From Streptomyces sp. NBC_00663 (GTDB taxonomy: Bacteria > Actinomycetota > Actinomycetes > Streptomycetales > Streptomycetaceae): a stretch of DNA of 64,000 bases. Under the pieces are notes generated by a model. That model had not been told where the DNA came from. It did no database searches and saw nothing but the letters and a program-made list of their open reading frames with translations. The stretch lies in assembly GCF_036226885.1 (NCBI RefSeq), contig NZ_CP109027.1:9176001-9240000 (forward strand), in the 5' to 3' direction. The position numbers and the translations under genes were made by a program. Positions 56,247-64,000 of the stretch are shown piece by piece; the first letter of the stretch is position 1, and the number at the start of each line of letters is the position of its first letter.

Positions 56247-56256
56247 AAAACGTTTT
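56247..56256 (+). promoter_or_regulatory. LacI-type operator before the sugar ABC operon
   Basis: AAAACGTTTT, a perfect palindrome embedded in TGAAAACGTTTTAA, 38 bp before the permease start. The LacI gene is the fourth gene of the same operon, so autoregulation is likely. Confidence 0.8.
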
Positions 56257-56294
56257 AACTTCCCTTCACTCCCTACCTCCCCCAAGGAGGCTCC

Positions 56295-57275
56295 GTGGCA
56301 GCGTTGCTGCGTGAGCGCCCTGCCAAATCGACGGATAAGCGTTCATTCCGTCGCCCGGCAGGCGCCAAGACCGAGCGAATACGTTTTCGCGACCGCCGGA
56401 ACGCGGCACTGTTCTGGCTGATGGTGCCCGGCCTGGCCTACTTCCTGCTCTTCCACTACGGCGCGCTGGTCGGCAACGTCATCGCGTTCAAGGAGTACAT
56501 CCCGTTCGAGGGACTGTGGGGCAGCCCCTGGACCGGCGTCGGCAACTTCCAGCGCATGCTGGAGGACAAGGCGTTCTGGGACGCGGTGTTCAACACCGTC
56601 TGGATCGCCCTGCTCCAGCTCGTGTTCTACTTCCCCGTGCCGCTGGGCCTGGCGCTGCTGCTGCACAGCCTGACCTGGAGCAGCGTCCGCCGCTTCGTGC
56701 AGTCCGTCGCCTACCTGCCCCACTTCATCTCATGGGTCATCGTCGTCGCCCTGTTCCAGCAGGTCCTCGGCGACACCGGGATGCTCAACAGCTATCTCGG
56801 CGACGCCGGACTGCACAGCGCGGACATCATCGGCAACCCCGACGCGTTCAAGCCGCTCGTCGTCGCCCAGGTCATCTGGAAGGACGCCGGCTGGGGCACG
56901 ATCATCTTCCTCGCCGCGCTCTCCCAGGTCGACGAGCAGCAGTACGAGGCCGCCGCCATCGACGGCGCGGGCCCCTGGCGCCGCTTCTGGCACGTCACCC
57001 TGCCCGCCATCCGCCCGGTCGTCATCCTGCTGCTGATCATGCGGCTCGGAGACATCCTCTCCGTCGGCTTCGAGCAGATGCTGCTCCAGCGTGACGCCGT
57101 CGGCCCGCAGGCCGCCGAGATCATCGACACCTTCGTCTACTACCAGGGCATCGTCGGCGGCGACTACGGATACGCCGCCGCGGCAGGCCTGTTCAAGGGC
57201 GTCATCGGCGCCGTCCTCGTCTACGCGGCGAACAAGGTCGCGCACCGCCTCGGCGAGCAGGGGGTCTACAAGTGA
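56295..57275 (+). CDS. Oligosaccharide ABC permease (LplB/YteP type)
   Basis: A 326-residue permease with six membrane segments. The EAA loop is 'QVDEQQYEAAAIDGAGPWRRFWHVTLPAIRPV' and the N-terminal 'FWLMVPGLAYFLLFHYGALVGNVIAFKEY' is typical of the LplB group, which imports pectin-derived or similar oligosaccharides. GTG 56295 has AAGGAGG at 4 bp. It overlaps the next permease by 4 bp. Expression is probably repressed by the LacI regulator at 59964. Confidence 0.92.
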   Translation: MAALLRERPAKSTDKRSFRRPAGAKTERIRFRDRRNAALFWLMVPGLAYFLLFHYGALVGNVIAFKEYIPFEGLWGSPWTGVGNFQRMLEDKAFWDAVFNTVWIALLQLVFYFPVPLGLALLLHSLTWSSVRRFVQSVAYLPHFISWVIVVALFQQVLGDTGMLNSYLGDAGLHSADIIGNPDAFKPLVVAQVIWKDAGWGTIIFLAALSQVDEQQYEAAAIDGAGPWRRFWHVTLPAIRPVVILLLIMRLGDILSVGFEQMLLQRDAVGPQAAEIIDTFVYYQGIVGGDYGYAAAAGLFKGVIGAVLVYAANKVAHRLGEQGVYK

Positions 57276-58159
57276 GTGCCACTGTCCGGCCCGGCTGGAT
57301 GGAGAAGCCGAAGCCGCTGACCCAGGCCGCGAAGGTGCTGGCGCTGCTCACCGTCGTCCTGCTGGTGTGCGTGCCCTTCCTCGTCATCGTCTCCACCTCC
57401 CTCGCCTCGCAGAAGGAGGTCGTCGCCAACGGCGGCTGGGTGCTGTGGCCGACGGAGCCCACCGTGCAGGCCTACCGGGACATCCTGGAAGGCGGCATCG
57501 TCACCCACGCCCTCGGCGTCAGCGCCGGCGTCACGATCATCGGCACCCTGCTCAGCCTGGCGTGCACCGTCACCCTCGCCTACGCGCTCGCCCGCCCCGG
57601 CGTCTTCGGCGGCCGGCCCGTGCTGCTGCTGATCCTGTTCACGTTCCTCTTCCCGCCCGGCATGATCCCCAACTTCCTGCTGGTCAAGGAGCTCGGGCTG
57701 CTGGACAGTTACGCCTCGCTGATCCTCCCGGTGCTGATCAACGTCTTCAACCTGGTGGTCCTGCGCGGCTTCTTCCAGGGCATCCCCGAGGAGTTGTACG
57801 AGGCCGCCCGCCTCGACGGTGCCGGGGACCTGCGGGTGCTGTGGACCGTCGTGCTGCCCCTGTCCAAGGCTGCCCTCGCCGTCGTAGGACTCTTCTACGC
57901 GGTGGCGTACTGGAACTCCTGGTTCTACGCCTCCCTGTACCTGGAGAGCGACCACTGGCCCCTCCAGCAGGTGCTGCGCACCTACGTCATCTCCGGCGTC
58001 AGCATGACCGACACCACCCTCGGCGACGGGGCGGTCAACGCCCCGCAGACCATCCAGATGGCCGTTCTGGTCATCGCCACCGTACCGATCCTGCTGGTCT
58101 ACCCCTTCCTGCAGAAGTACTTCACCAAGGGCGTGCTCACGGGAGCCATCAAGAGCTGA
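57272..58159 (+). CDS. Carbohydrate ABC permease (YtcP type)
   Basis: A 295-residue permease, partner of the preceding one. The EAA loop is 'IPEELYEAARLDGAGDLRVLWTVVLPLSKAAL' and 'FPPGMIPNFLLVKELGLLDSYASLILPVL' is typical of the MalG/YtcP subfamily. Its GTG start overlaps the upstream stop (GTGA). It forms a heterodimer channel with the LplB-like subunit. No ATPase gene is in the operon; a shared MsiK-type ATPase elsewhere is the usual streptomycete solution. Confidence 0.92.
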   Translation: MSATVRPGWMEKPKPLTQAAKVLALLTVVLLVCVPFLVIVSTSLASQKEVVANGGWVLWPTEPTVQAYRDILEGGIVTHALGVSAGVTIIGTLLSLACTVTLAYALARPGVFGGRPVLLLILFTFLFPPGMIPNFLLVKELGLLDSYASLILPVLINVFNLVVLRGFFQGIPEELYEAARLDGAGDLRVLWTVVLPLSKAALAVVGLFYAVAYWNSWFYASLYLESDHWPLQQVLRTYVISGVSMTDTTLGDGAVNAPQTIQMAVLVIATVPILLVYPFLQKYFTKGVLTGAIKS

Positions 58160-58257
58160 GCACGCCTTCCCCCCGGCGGCGCCCGGGCAGCGGTGCTCGC
58201 ACCCGCGCCGACGTCCGCTCACCCCGTCACGAGCCGTACGACGAAAGGCACTTCGCC

Positions 58258-59907
58258 ATGTCCCAGGTCTCCCGGCGCACCGTCCTGCGTTCCGCCGCCA
58301 TGGCCGGCGCCGCCCTGTCCGTGCCCGGTCTGCTCACCGCCTGCTCCACCGACTCCGGCGGCGAGGGCGTCTCCAACACCGGCAAGAAGCTCGCCCCGTG
58401 GCCGACGTACAAGCCCGCCGCCGCGGCCAAGGCGGACCTCGCCGGCACCGCCGAGGGCGTGCAGCCCGGCTACACCTCCTACCCGGCGTCCCTCACCGCC
58501 TCCGTCGCCCGCACCCCCGGCGACGGCTCCACCATCAAGGTCATGTCGGTCAGCTTCGGCACCCCGCCCAAGGCGGAGGCGCAGAACCAGTACTGGAAGG
58601 CGGTCGAGAAGGCGCTCGGCGTCAAGATCGAGTACACGGTCGTCCCGCAGACCGACTACCAGAAGAAGATGGCCACGGTGATGGCCGGCGACCCCGACGC
58701 ACTGCCCGACATCATCAACATGTTCGCCGGCTACACCCTGCCCCGCGAAGCCCAGTTCGTGCAGAAGCTCGGCGAGGACCTCACCCCGCACCTGTCCGGC
58801 GACGCGGTCGCCGACTACCCCAACCTCGCCAACCTCCCCACCCACGCCTGGCACGACATGGGCCGTATCGGCGGCCGTATCTACGGCATCCCCCTGGAAC
58901 GCCCCGTCCCCGGCTCCACCCTCTATCTGAACCAGACCATGTTCGCCGGCGCCGGCATGAAGGAGGGCTGGACCTCCGAGGACTTCGCCGCCGTGGCGAA
59001 GAAGGCCACCTCCGGCAAGACGTACGCGCTGGGCGCGGCGACCGGCTCCCTGTTCGGCAACGCCGTGCACAACGCCGCCCACAACGCCCCCAACGGCTGG
59101 TCCGTCGACTCCAAGGGCGCCTTCCACGCCGCGTGCACCGACGACCGCTGGAGGGCGGCCGTCGCCTTCCAGGCCCAGTTGCGCAAGAACGGCTCCTACC
59201 ACCCCGACGCCACCTCCCTGTCCACCCCCGACCTCCAGACCCTGTTCCTCAACGGCACGGTCGGCTCCCTTCAGAACGGCTTCGGCGCCTACACGAGCCT
59301 GTTCGCCGACGCCGAGGGTCTGATCACGCCGGCGCTCGCGCTGCCGTACAGCGTCGACGGCACCCCGGGCGGCGTCGTCGGGGCCCGCCGCTCCTTCGGC
59401 TACACCATCCTCAAGAAGGCCAAGAAGGAACGCGTCCAGCTGCTGCTGCGCGTCCTCGACTACCTCGCGGCCCCCTTCGGCACCAAGGAGTACGAACTCC
59501 TCCACTACGGCGTGGAGGGCGTCCACTTCACCCGCGGCAAGGACGGCTCCCCGCAGACGACCAAGCTGGGCGAGGTGGAGAACATCACCAACCTGCCGTT
59601 CCGCTATCTCGCCGAAGGCCCCCAAGTGCTGTTCGTGCCCGGCATGCCCGACGTGGTGCGAGCCCTGCACGCCTGGCAGCGGAAGGTCGTACGGCTCGCC
59701 ATCCGCAACCCCGCCTTCGGCCTACAGTCGCCGACCAACACCGCGCAGGGCGCCACGCTCGACGCCCTGCTCAACGACACGGTCACCGCGGTCGTCGCCG
59801 GCCGCTCCCCACTGTCCGAACTCGATTCCGTGGTCAAGAGCTGGCGCTCGCGCGGCGGCGACAAGATGGCGGAGGAATACGCCGCGGAGTACGCCCAGAA
59901 CGCCTGA
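58258..59907 (+). CDS. Extracellular oligosaccharide-binding lipoprotein
   Basis: A 549-residue binding protein. 'SRRTVLRSAAMAGAALSVPGLLTACSTDS' gives a Tat motif and lipobox LTAC (Cys at residue 29). The large size and 'MSVSFGTPPKAEAQNQYWKAVEKALGVKIEYTVVPQTDYQKKMATVMAGDPDALPDII' match LipO/YtcQ-type binding proteins for oligosaccharides. It lies 98 bp after the permeases and serves the same importer. Confidence 0.92.
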   Translation: MSQVSRRTVLRSAAMAGAALSVPGLLTACSTDSGGEGVSNTGKKLAPWPTYKPAAAAKADLAGTAEGVQPGYTSYPASLTASVARTPGDGSTIKVMSVSFGTPPKAEAQNQYWKAVEKALGVKIEYTVVPQTDYQKKMATVMAGDPDALPDIINMFAGYTLPREAQFVQKLGEDLTPHLSGDAVADYPNLANLPTHAWHDMGRIGGRIYGIPLERPVPGSTLYLNQTMFAGAGMKEGWTSEDFAAVAKKATSGKTYALGAATGSLFGNAVHNAAHNAPNGWSVDSKGAFHAACTDDRWRAAVAFQAQLRKNGSYHPDATSLSTPDLQTLFLNGTVGSLQNGFGAYTSLFADAEGLITPALALPYSVDGTPGGVVGARRSFGYTILKKAKKERVQLLLRVLDYLAAPFGTKEYELLHYGVEGVHFTRGKDGSPQTTKLGEVENITNLPFRYLAEGPQVLFVPGMPDVVRALHAWQRKVVRLAIRNPAFGLQSPTNTAQGATLDALLNDTVTAVVAGRSPLSELDSVVKSWRSRGGDKMAEEYAAEYAQNA

Positions 59908-59963
59908 CCCACGCGGGCGCACCGCACCGGCGTATCGCACTCGTGTGAAGAAAGGCGGACCTG

Positions 59964-61022
59964 ATGGGACGCGTCACGATCCGGGACGTGGCCGAGCGGG
60001 CCGGTGTGTCCGCGGCCACGGTCTCACGGGTGCTCACCGGCAACTACCCGGTGCCGCACACCACCCGGGCCAAAGTCCTGCGGGCCGCCCGCGCGCTCGA
60101 CTACGTCGCCAACCCGCACGCCCGCGCCCTGGTCGGGGCCGGCCGCAAGACGGTCGCCGTCGTCCTGCGCCAGGTGACCAGCCCGTTCTACGCCCAAGTC
60201 GCCGAGGGCGTCGAGGCGGAGGCGTCGGCCAACGGCTGGCTCTGCATGGTCGGCACCACCGGTGGCGACCCCCAGCGGGAACTGGACTTCGTGCAGCTCA
60301 TGCGGGAAGAGGGCACCCGGGTGGTGATTCTGGTGGGCGGCGTCGTGGAGGACGACGACTACCGCGAGCGGATCGCCCGCTACGCCCACGCCCTCGACTC
60401 GGCCGGCGCCCGCCTCGTGCTGTGCGGCCGCCCCTCGCCGGACCCCGAACTCCCGGTGCAGGTCGTGATGTTCGACAACGAGGCCGGAGCGTATGCCATC
60501 ACCGGCCATCTGCTGTCCGCCGGGCACCGGCGCATCGTCTTCCTCGGCGGCCTGCCCGGCAACACCGCCCTGGACGCCCGGGTCCGCGGCTACCGTGCCG
60601 CCCTCGCCGAACACGGACTGCCCCCGGAGGCGGGGCACGTCGTCGACTGCGGACTGGGCCGCGCCGCCGGCCGGCGCGCCATGGCCGAACTCCTCAGCCG
60701 GCGACGGGACTTCACCGCCGTCTTCGCCGGCGACGACATGGTCGCCGCCGGAGCGCTGCGCGCCATCGCCGAGGCCGGACTGCGCGTGCCCGACGACATC
60801 TCCGTCGTCGGACACGACGACATCCCCCTCGCCGAGGACTTCCACCCGCCCCTGACCACGGTCCGTACCCCCGCCGAGGAACTCGGCCGCGCCAGCATGC
60901 GCCTGGCGCTCCGCGACCCCGAGGACACCGGCGGCGCCCCTCTCGTCCTGGGCTCCCACATCGTCGTACGCGACAGCGTGGGGGCACCAGCACCGACCAA
61001 CGGAGGAAACACCCCCGTATGA
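59964..61022 (+). CDS. LacI-family transcriptional regulator
   Basis: A 352-residue LacI protein: HTH 'VTIRDVAERAGVSAATVSRVLTGNYPV' and hinge helix at residues about 3-60, then the sugar-binding domain ('VAVVLRQVTSPFYAQVAEGVEAEASANGWLCMVGTTGGD', 'VVGHDDIPLAEDFHPPLTTVRTPAEELGRASMRLAL'). It probably binds the AAAACGTTTT boxes. It overlaps the DUF2264 gene by 4 bp (ATGA), so regulator and enzyme are made together. Confidence 0.92.
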   Translation: MGRVTIRDVAERAGVSAATVSRVLTGNYPVPHTTRAKVLRAARALDYVANPHARALVGAGRKTVAVVLRQVTSPFYAQVAEGVEAEASANGWLCMVGTTGGDPQRELDFVQLMREEGTRVVILVGGVVEDDDYRERIARYAHALDSAGARLVLCGRPSPDPELPVQVVMFDNEAGAYAITGHLLSAGHRRIVFLGGLPGNTALDARVRGYRAALAEHGLPPEAGHVVDCGLGRAAGRRAMAELLSRRRDFTAVFAGDDMVAAGALRAIAEAGLRVPDDISVVGHDDIPLAEDFHPPLTTVRTPAEELGRASMRLALRDPEDTGGAPLVLGSHIVVRDSVGAPAPTNGGNTPV

Positions 61023-63010
61023 CCGCGCTTTCGGTCACCACGCCCGGCCCGCTGCCCGCGGACCACCGCCTCTCGCCCCTCACCGGCTACACCCGGGCCC
61101 ACTGGGAAGCCGCCGCCGACCGCCTCCTCGACGCTCTTCGTCCCTACGCCACCCCCGGCCTGGCCCAGTACCGGCTGCCCGGCCGCACCGGCTACTCCGG
61201 GGAACAGGCCGACGGCCTCGAGGGCTACGCCCGTTCCTTCCTGCTCGCCGCGTTCCGCGTCGCCGGGGCGACCCGGCCGGGGGAGCGGGAGAGGCTCGCC
61301 CCTCTCCTCGAGCGTTACGCGGCCGGACTCACCGCGGGCACCGACCCGTGTCACCCCGAGCACTGGCCCGCCATCAAGGACCGCTCGCAGCCCATGGTCG
61401 AGGCCGCGTCCGTGGCCATCGCCCTGCACGAGACCCGTCCCTGGCTCTGGGACCTGCTCGACGACCAGGTCCGCGGCCGGGTCGTCGACTGGCTCGCGGA
61501 CTTCGTGGGCGCCACCGCCAACGACTCCAACTGGCGCCTGTTCCAAGTGATCGTGGAGGAGTTCCTGGCCTCGGTCGGCGCACCCCACCGCCGCTCCGAG
61601 ATCGACGCGGGACTCGCCCGCCTCGACGACTGGTACCGCGGCAACGGCTGGTACACCGACGGCGACGGGCAGAAGTTCGACTACTACAACGCCTGGGCCC
61701 TGCACCTGTACCCCGCCCTGTGGGCGCGGATCGCCGGCGAGCGGGCCGACCCGTCCCTGACGGCCGCTCACCGGCAGCGTCTGCACGCCTTCCTGGAGAC
61801 ACACCAGTACTTCTTCGGTGCCGACGGCGCCCCCCTGCACCAGGGCCGCTCGCTGACCTACCGATACGCCAGTACCGCCGCCCTGTGGGCCGGGGCGCTG
61901 GTCGAGGCGACACCGCTGCCCCCGGGCCGCACCCGACGGCTGGCCTCCAGCGCGCTGAAGCACTTCACCGACCGAGGCGTTCCCGGCCCCGACGGCCTGC
62001 TCAGCCTCGGCTGGTACCACCCCTACCTGCCCGTCACCCAGCCCTACTCGGGGCCGGCCTCGCCGTACTGGGCGGCCAAGGCGTTCCTCGGTCTGCTGCT
62101 GCCCGACACGCATCCCGTGTGGACGGCGACCGAGGAACCGGGACCGGTCGAGACGCGGGACACCGTACTGGCCCTGCCCGGCCCCGGGTGGCTGCTGCAC
62201 AGCACGGCCGCGGACGGGATCGTCCGCCTGGTCAACCACGGCAGCGACCGCCGACCGCCCACCCCCGACGGGCAGCCCGAGAGCCCGCACTACGCCCGGC
62301 TCGCCTACTCCACCGCGACCGCGCCGCAGACCCCGCCCGACGGTCACGCCACCACCATCGACCACCACCTCGCCGTCCTCGACGCCTCCGCGGTGTCGCG
62401 CCGCCGGCGGATACACCGGCTGGGCGCCGCCGGCGGTGCTCTCGCCGCCTCCTGGTACACCGACGACGGCACCGCGCCCGGGGCGCCGGCATCGGTCGCC
62501 ACGGTCAGCGCGGTCCACCGCGCCTGGGAGATCCGCGTCCACCTGGTGCACGCCGACGCGGGAGCCGCGGTGCGCGACACGGGGTGGTCACTCGCCTACG
62601 ACGACACCCCCTGCACCGTCGAGGCCGGCCCCGGCTGGGTCGTGGCCCGCCGTGCCGACGGCCTGACCTCCGCGCTGGCCGGCCTCCTCGGCTGGGACGG
62701 CCCGGCCGAGCCACGCGACGGCCTCGTCGTCCAGGCGACGGGACTGAACGCCTACGGACAGCACTCCGCCACCCCCGCCCTCGTCCTCCCGCACCACCCC
62801 GGCGACACCCTGCTCCTGGCCACCCTGGTCGTACTCACCCGGGACCACCGACTCGCCCATGACCCGCACGCGCTGTGTCACGGCGCCCGAGTGCGGACCA
62901 CGAAGGACGGCGGCCTGGACCTGCGCTTCCCCGACGGTCACCGGGAGCGAGTGGCCCCGGACCTGACGGCGGCGGCACGGGAACGCGTGGGCGGTGCGCC
63001 CGCGTACTGA
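61019..63010 (+). CDS. DUF2264 family protein
   Basis: A 663-residue cytoplasmic protein matching DUF2264. Residues about 20-370 are a helical toroid-like domain ('TGYSGEQADGLEGYARSFLLAAFRVAG', 'NDSNWRLFQVIVEEFLASVG', 'DDWYRGNGWYTDGDGQKFDYYNAWALHLYPALWARI', 'HQYFFGADGAPLHQGRSLTYRYASTAALWAGAL'). The C-terminal third is beta-rich. Family members accompany plant-polysaccharide uptake loci and are thought to act on imported oligosaccharides; the reaction is not established. It is the last gene of the LacI-controlled operon. Confidence 0.88.
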   Translation: MTALSVTTPGPLPADHRLSPLTGYTRAHWEAAADRLLDALRPYATPGLAQYRLPGRTGYSGEQADGLEGYARSFLLAAFRVAGATRPGERERLAPLLERYAAGLTAGTDPCHPEHWPAIKDRSQPMVEAASVAIALHETRPWLWDLLDDQVRGRVVDWLADFVGATANDSNWRLFQVIVEEFLASVGAPHRRSEIDAGLARLDDWYRGNGWYTDGDGQKFDYYNAWALHLYPALWARIAGERADPSLTAAHRQRLHAFLETHQYFFGADGAPLHQGRSLTYRYASTAALWAGALVEATPLPPGRTRRLASSALKHFTDRGVPGPDGLLSLGWYHPYLPVTQPYSGPASPYWAAKAFLGLLLPDTHPVWTATEEPGPVETRDTVLALPGPGWLLHSTAADGIVRLVNHGSDRRPPTPDGQPESPHYARLAYSTATAPQTPPDGHATTIDHHLAVLDASAVSRRRRIHRLGAAGGALAASWYTDDGTAPGAPASVATVSAVHRAWEIRVHLVHADAGAAVRDTGWSLAYDDTPCTVEAGPGWVVARRADGLTSALAGLLGWDGPAEPRDGLVVQATGLNAYGQHSATPALVLPHHPGDTLLLATLVVLTRDHRLAHDPHALCHGARVRTTKDGGLDLRFPDGHRERVAPDLTAAARERVGGAPAY

Positions 63011-63290
63011 TCGAGCCGCGTGTACCCGGCTTCGGCTGCTTCATGGCTGCGGGTGGGCCGAGAGCTTCGCCACACCGCTATGCGGCGGCGGAGGGGGTAC
63101 TCGCTCGTCATGCCAAGACAGAGCACCGACCAACACTTGCCATTTGACAACTATGGCCGGGAGGCAACAAAGTAGCGATGACGGACGCGCATGGGGAAGG
63201 ATCTTGGATGTTCCGGTGGGCGGGGGCGGCTCCGTGCGCTGATCCCCGGGACCCGGCCGCGGTGCCGGGCCGGATCCCGCGGCGGATCGC

Positions 63291-63776
63291 TCAGGCAGTC
63301 CTGCTGTCCGACGCCTCGGCGTCGTCGTGCAGCTGTAGGGCCGCCGCCGCGCAGAAGGCGTCCAGCCCCTCCATCAACGCGGTCCGCTTCGCGGCGGGCA
63401 TCTGGTCGAGGACCGCTCGCAGCGCCTGCTCCCTGCGAGCGCGCAGGTCGACGAGGAAGGCGCGGCCCCGGCCGCTGAGGTGCAGCCGCACTTCGCGCCG
63501 ATTGGCCGGACTCACCACGCGCTCCACGAACCCCGCAGCCTGGAGCCGGTCGCACAGGCGACTGGTGGAGGGCGGAGTGGAGGCGAGGTGGTCGGCGAGG
63601 GTGCGCAAGTTGATGCCGTCGTTGTGTTCGAGGACGAACAGCACGCGCAGCTGGGACGCGGAAGCGGGGGCGGTCGAGGCGCGGCCCCACAGCACTTCCA
63701 GCAGCTCCGCAGCCGTGGAGGTCATACGAGCGACCTCGTCGGGCTCCGGGCGGGGGCGGAAGGCAGTCACGGTCAC
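63291..63776 (-). CDS. MarR-family transcriptional regulator
   Basis: A 161-residue MarR protein: 'QLRVLFVLEHNDGINLRTLADHLASTPPSTSRLCDRLQAAGFVERVVSPANRREVRLHLSGRGRAFL' is the full HTH-wing. The GTG start lies 147 bp from the next plus-strand gene. Its divergent partner may be the phosphatase-like gene at the window's end, a common arrangement for stress-sigma regulators in streptomycetes. Confidence 0.88.
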   Translation of the reverse strand: MTVTAFRPRPEPDEVARMTSTAAELLEVLWGRASTAPASASQLRVLFVLEHNDGINLRTLADHLASTPPSTSRLCDRLQAAGFVERVVSPANRREVRLHLSGRGRAFLVDLRARREQALRAVLDQMPAAKRTALMEGLDAFCAAAALQLHDDAEASDSRTA

Positions 63777-63923
63777 ACTTTCGCAGGCACTGGGGTGCCC
63801 GTCAGCGTACTAGGTGCGCGGGCGGGCCAATGAGGCATTGAGCGACGGTCGCGGCCGGGACGGGCGGGTTCGCCGTCCTGTGAAGCCGGCGGCCTCCGGC
63901 AAGAGATAGGTGTGTTTTCCATC

Positions 63924-64000
63924 GTGAACAGATTTGTGGCCGCTGAGCGCGCGCTGCGCACAGCGGCACCCCATGCGTTGCTCGACGCCCTCCGCGCCGC
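63924..64000 (+). CDS. Start of a probable SpoIIE/PP2C-type phosphatase gene (partial)
   Basis: The last 77 bases read 'VNRFVAAERALRTAAPHALLDALRA' in frame with GTG 63924 (in-frame GTGs also at 63912 and 63936). This opening resembles streptomycete SpoIIE-domain serine phosphatases, but the fragment is too short to be sure. The gene continues beyond the window. Confidence 0.4.
   Translation, partial: MNRFVAAERALRTAAPHALLDALRA

Overview
The window looks like a Streptomyces (or close actinomycete) chromosome. It is very GC-rich, coding frames show strong third-position GC bias, GTG starts are common, ribosome sites are GGAGG-like, and twin-arginine lipoproteins are frequent. Many gene families have typical streptomycete forms (LysR plus FdhF/YdeP, WYL regulator, DUF2264, SpoIIE-type phosphatase start). 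I saw no tRNA, rRNA, CRISPR array or intact insertion sequence.

Left part (1-14.7 kb), one orientation: the end of a sugar ABC permease, its binding lipoprotein, a Gfo/Idh/MocA dehydrogenase and a TIM-barrel isomerase. These are followed by a tightly coupled seven-gene operon: inositol-phosphate-synthase-like cyclase, EboC (UbiA type), TIM-barrel isomerase, EboA, EboB (TatD type), EboE and an EboF-like phosphodiesterase. Two secreted proteins close the block: a Tat-exported TIM-barrel protein and a PQQ-type sugar dehydrogenase with a PKD domain. A perfect 13-bp hairpin ends it. I read this as a cyclitol or modified-sugar pathway built around an Ebo metabolite-traffic module.

Middle (15-33 kb): an FdhF/YdeP molybdo-oxidoreductase divergent from a LysR gene, a thioesterase remnant, and a WYL regulator divergent from a VOC protein with a clear operator. 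Then come cupin, FMN and DUF2625 proteins, and a molybdenum island (modABC, a small molybdopterin-binding-domain protein, a HTH-TOBE regulator). An NCS1 permease with a Cys-rich tail, a NUDIX hydrolase, an XRE regulator divergent from an LLM flavoprotein, and a phosphotransferase follow.

33-49 kb: a secreted HEYGH metalloprotease and a lipoprotein, then a minus-strand redox group (P450, metallophosphoesterase, FprB-type ferredoxin/NADP reductase, AurF-like diiron protein, SRPBCC protein). After it come a minisatellite, an MscS channel, a MarR/MFS divergent pair and a MarR/VOC divergent pair, both pairs with visible operators.

49.5-64 kb: a TIR-STAND NTPase overlapping a separate beta-propeller gene (probable defence or signalling pair). 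Next is a decay zone of three pseudogenes (XRE regulator, alcohol dehydrogenase, 2-hydroxyacid dehydrogenase). A LacI-controlled oligosaccharide locus follows (two permeases, binding lipoprotein, LacI regulator, DUF2264 enzyme), with two identical AAAACGTTTT boxes. A MarR gene and the start of a probable SpoIIE-type phosphatase end the window.

The best candidates for under-described biology are the Ebo operon with an inositol-phosphate-synthase-like cyclase and the split TIR-STAND / beta-propeller pair.
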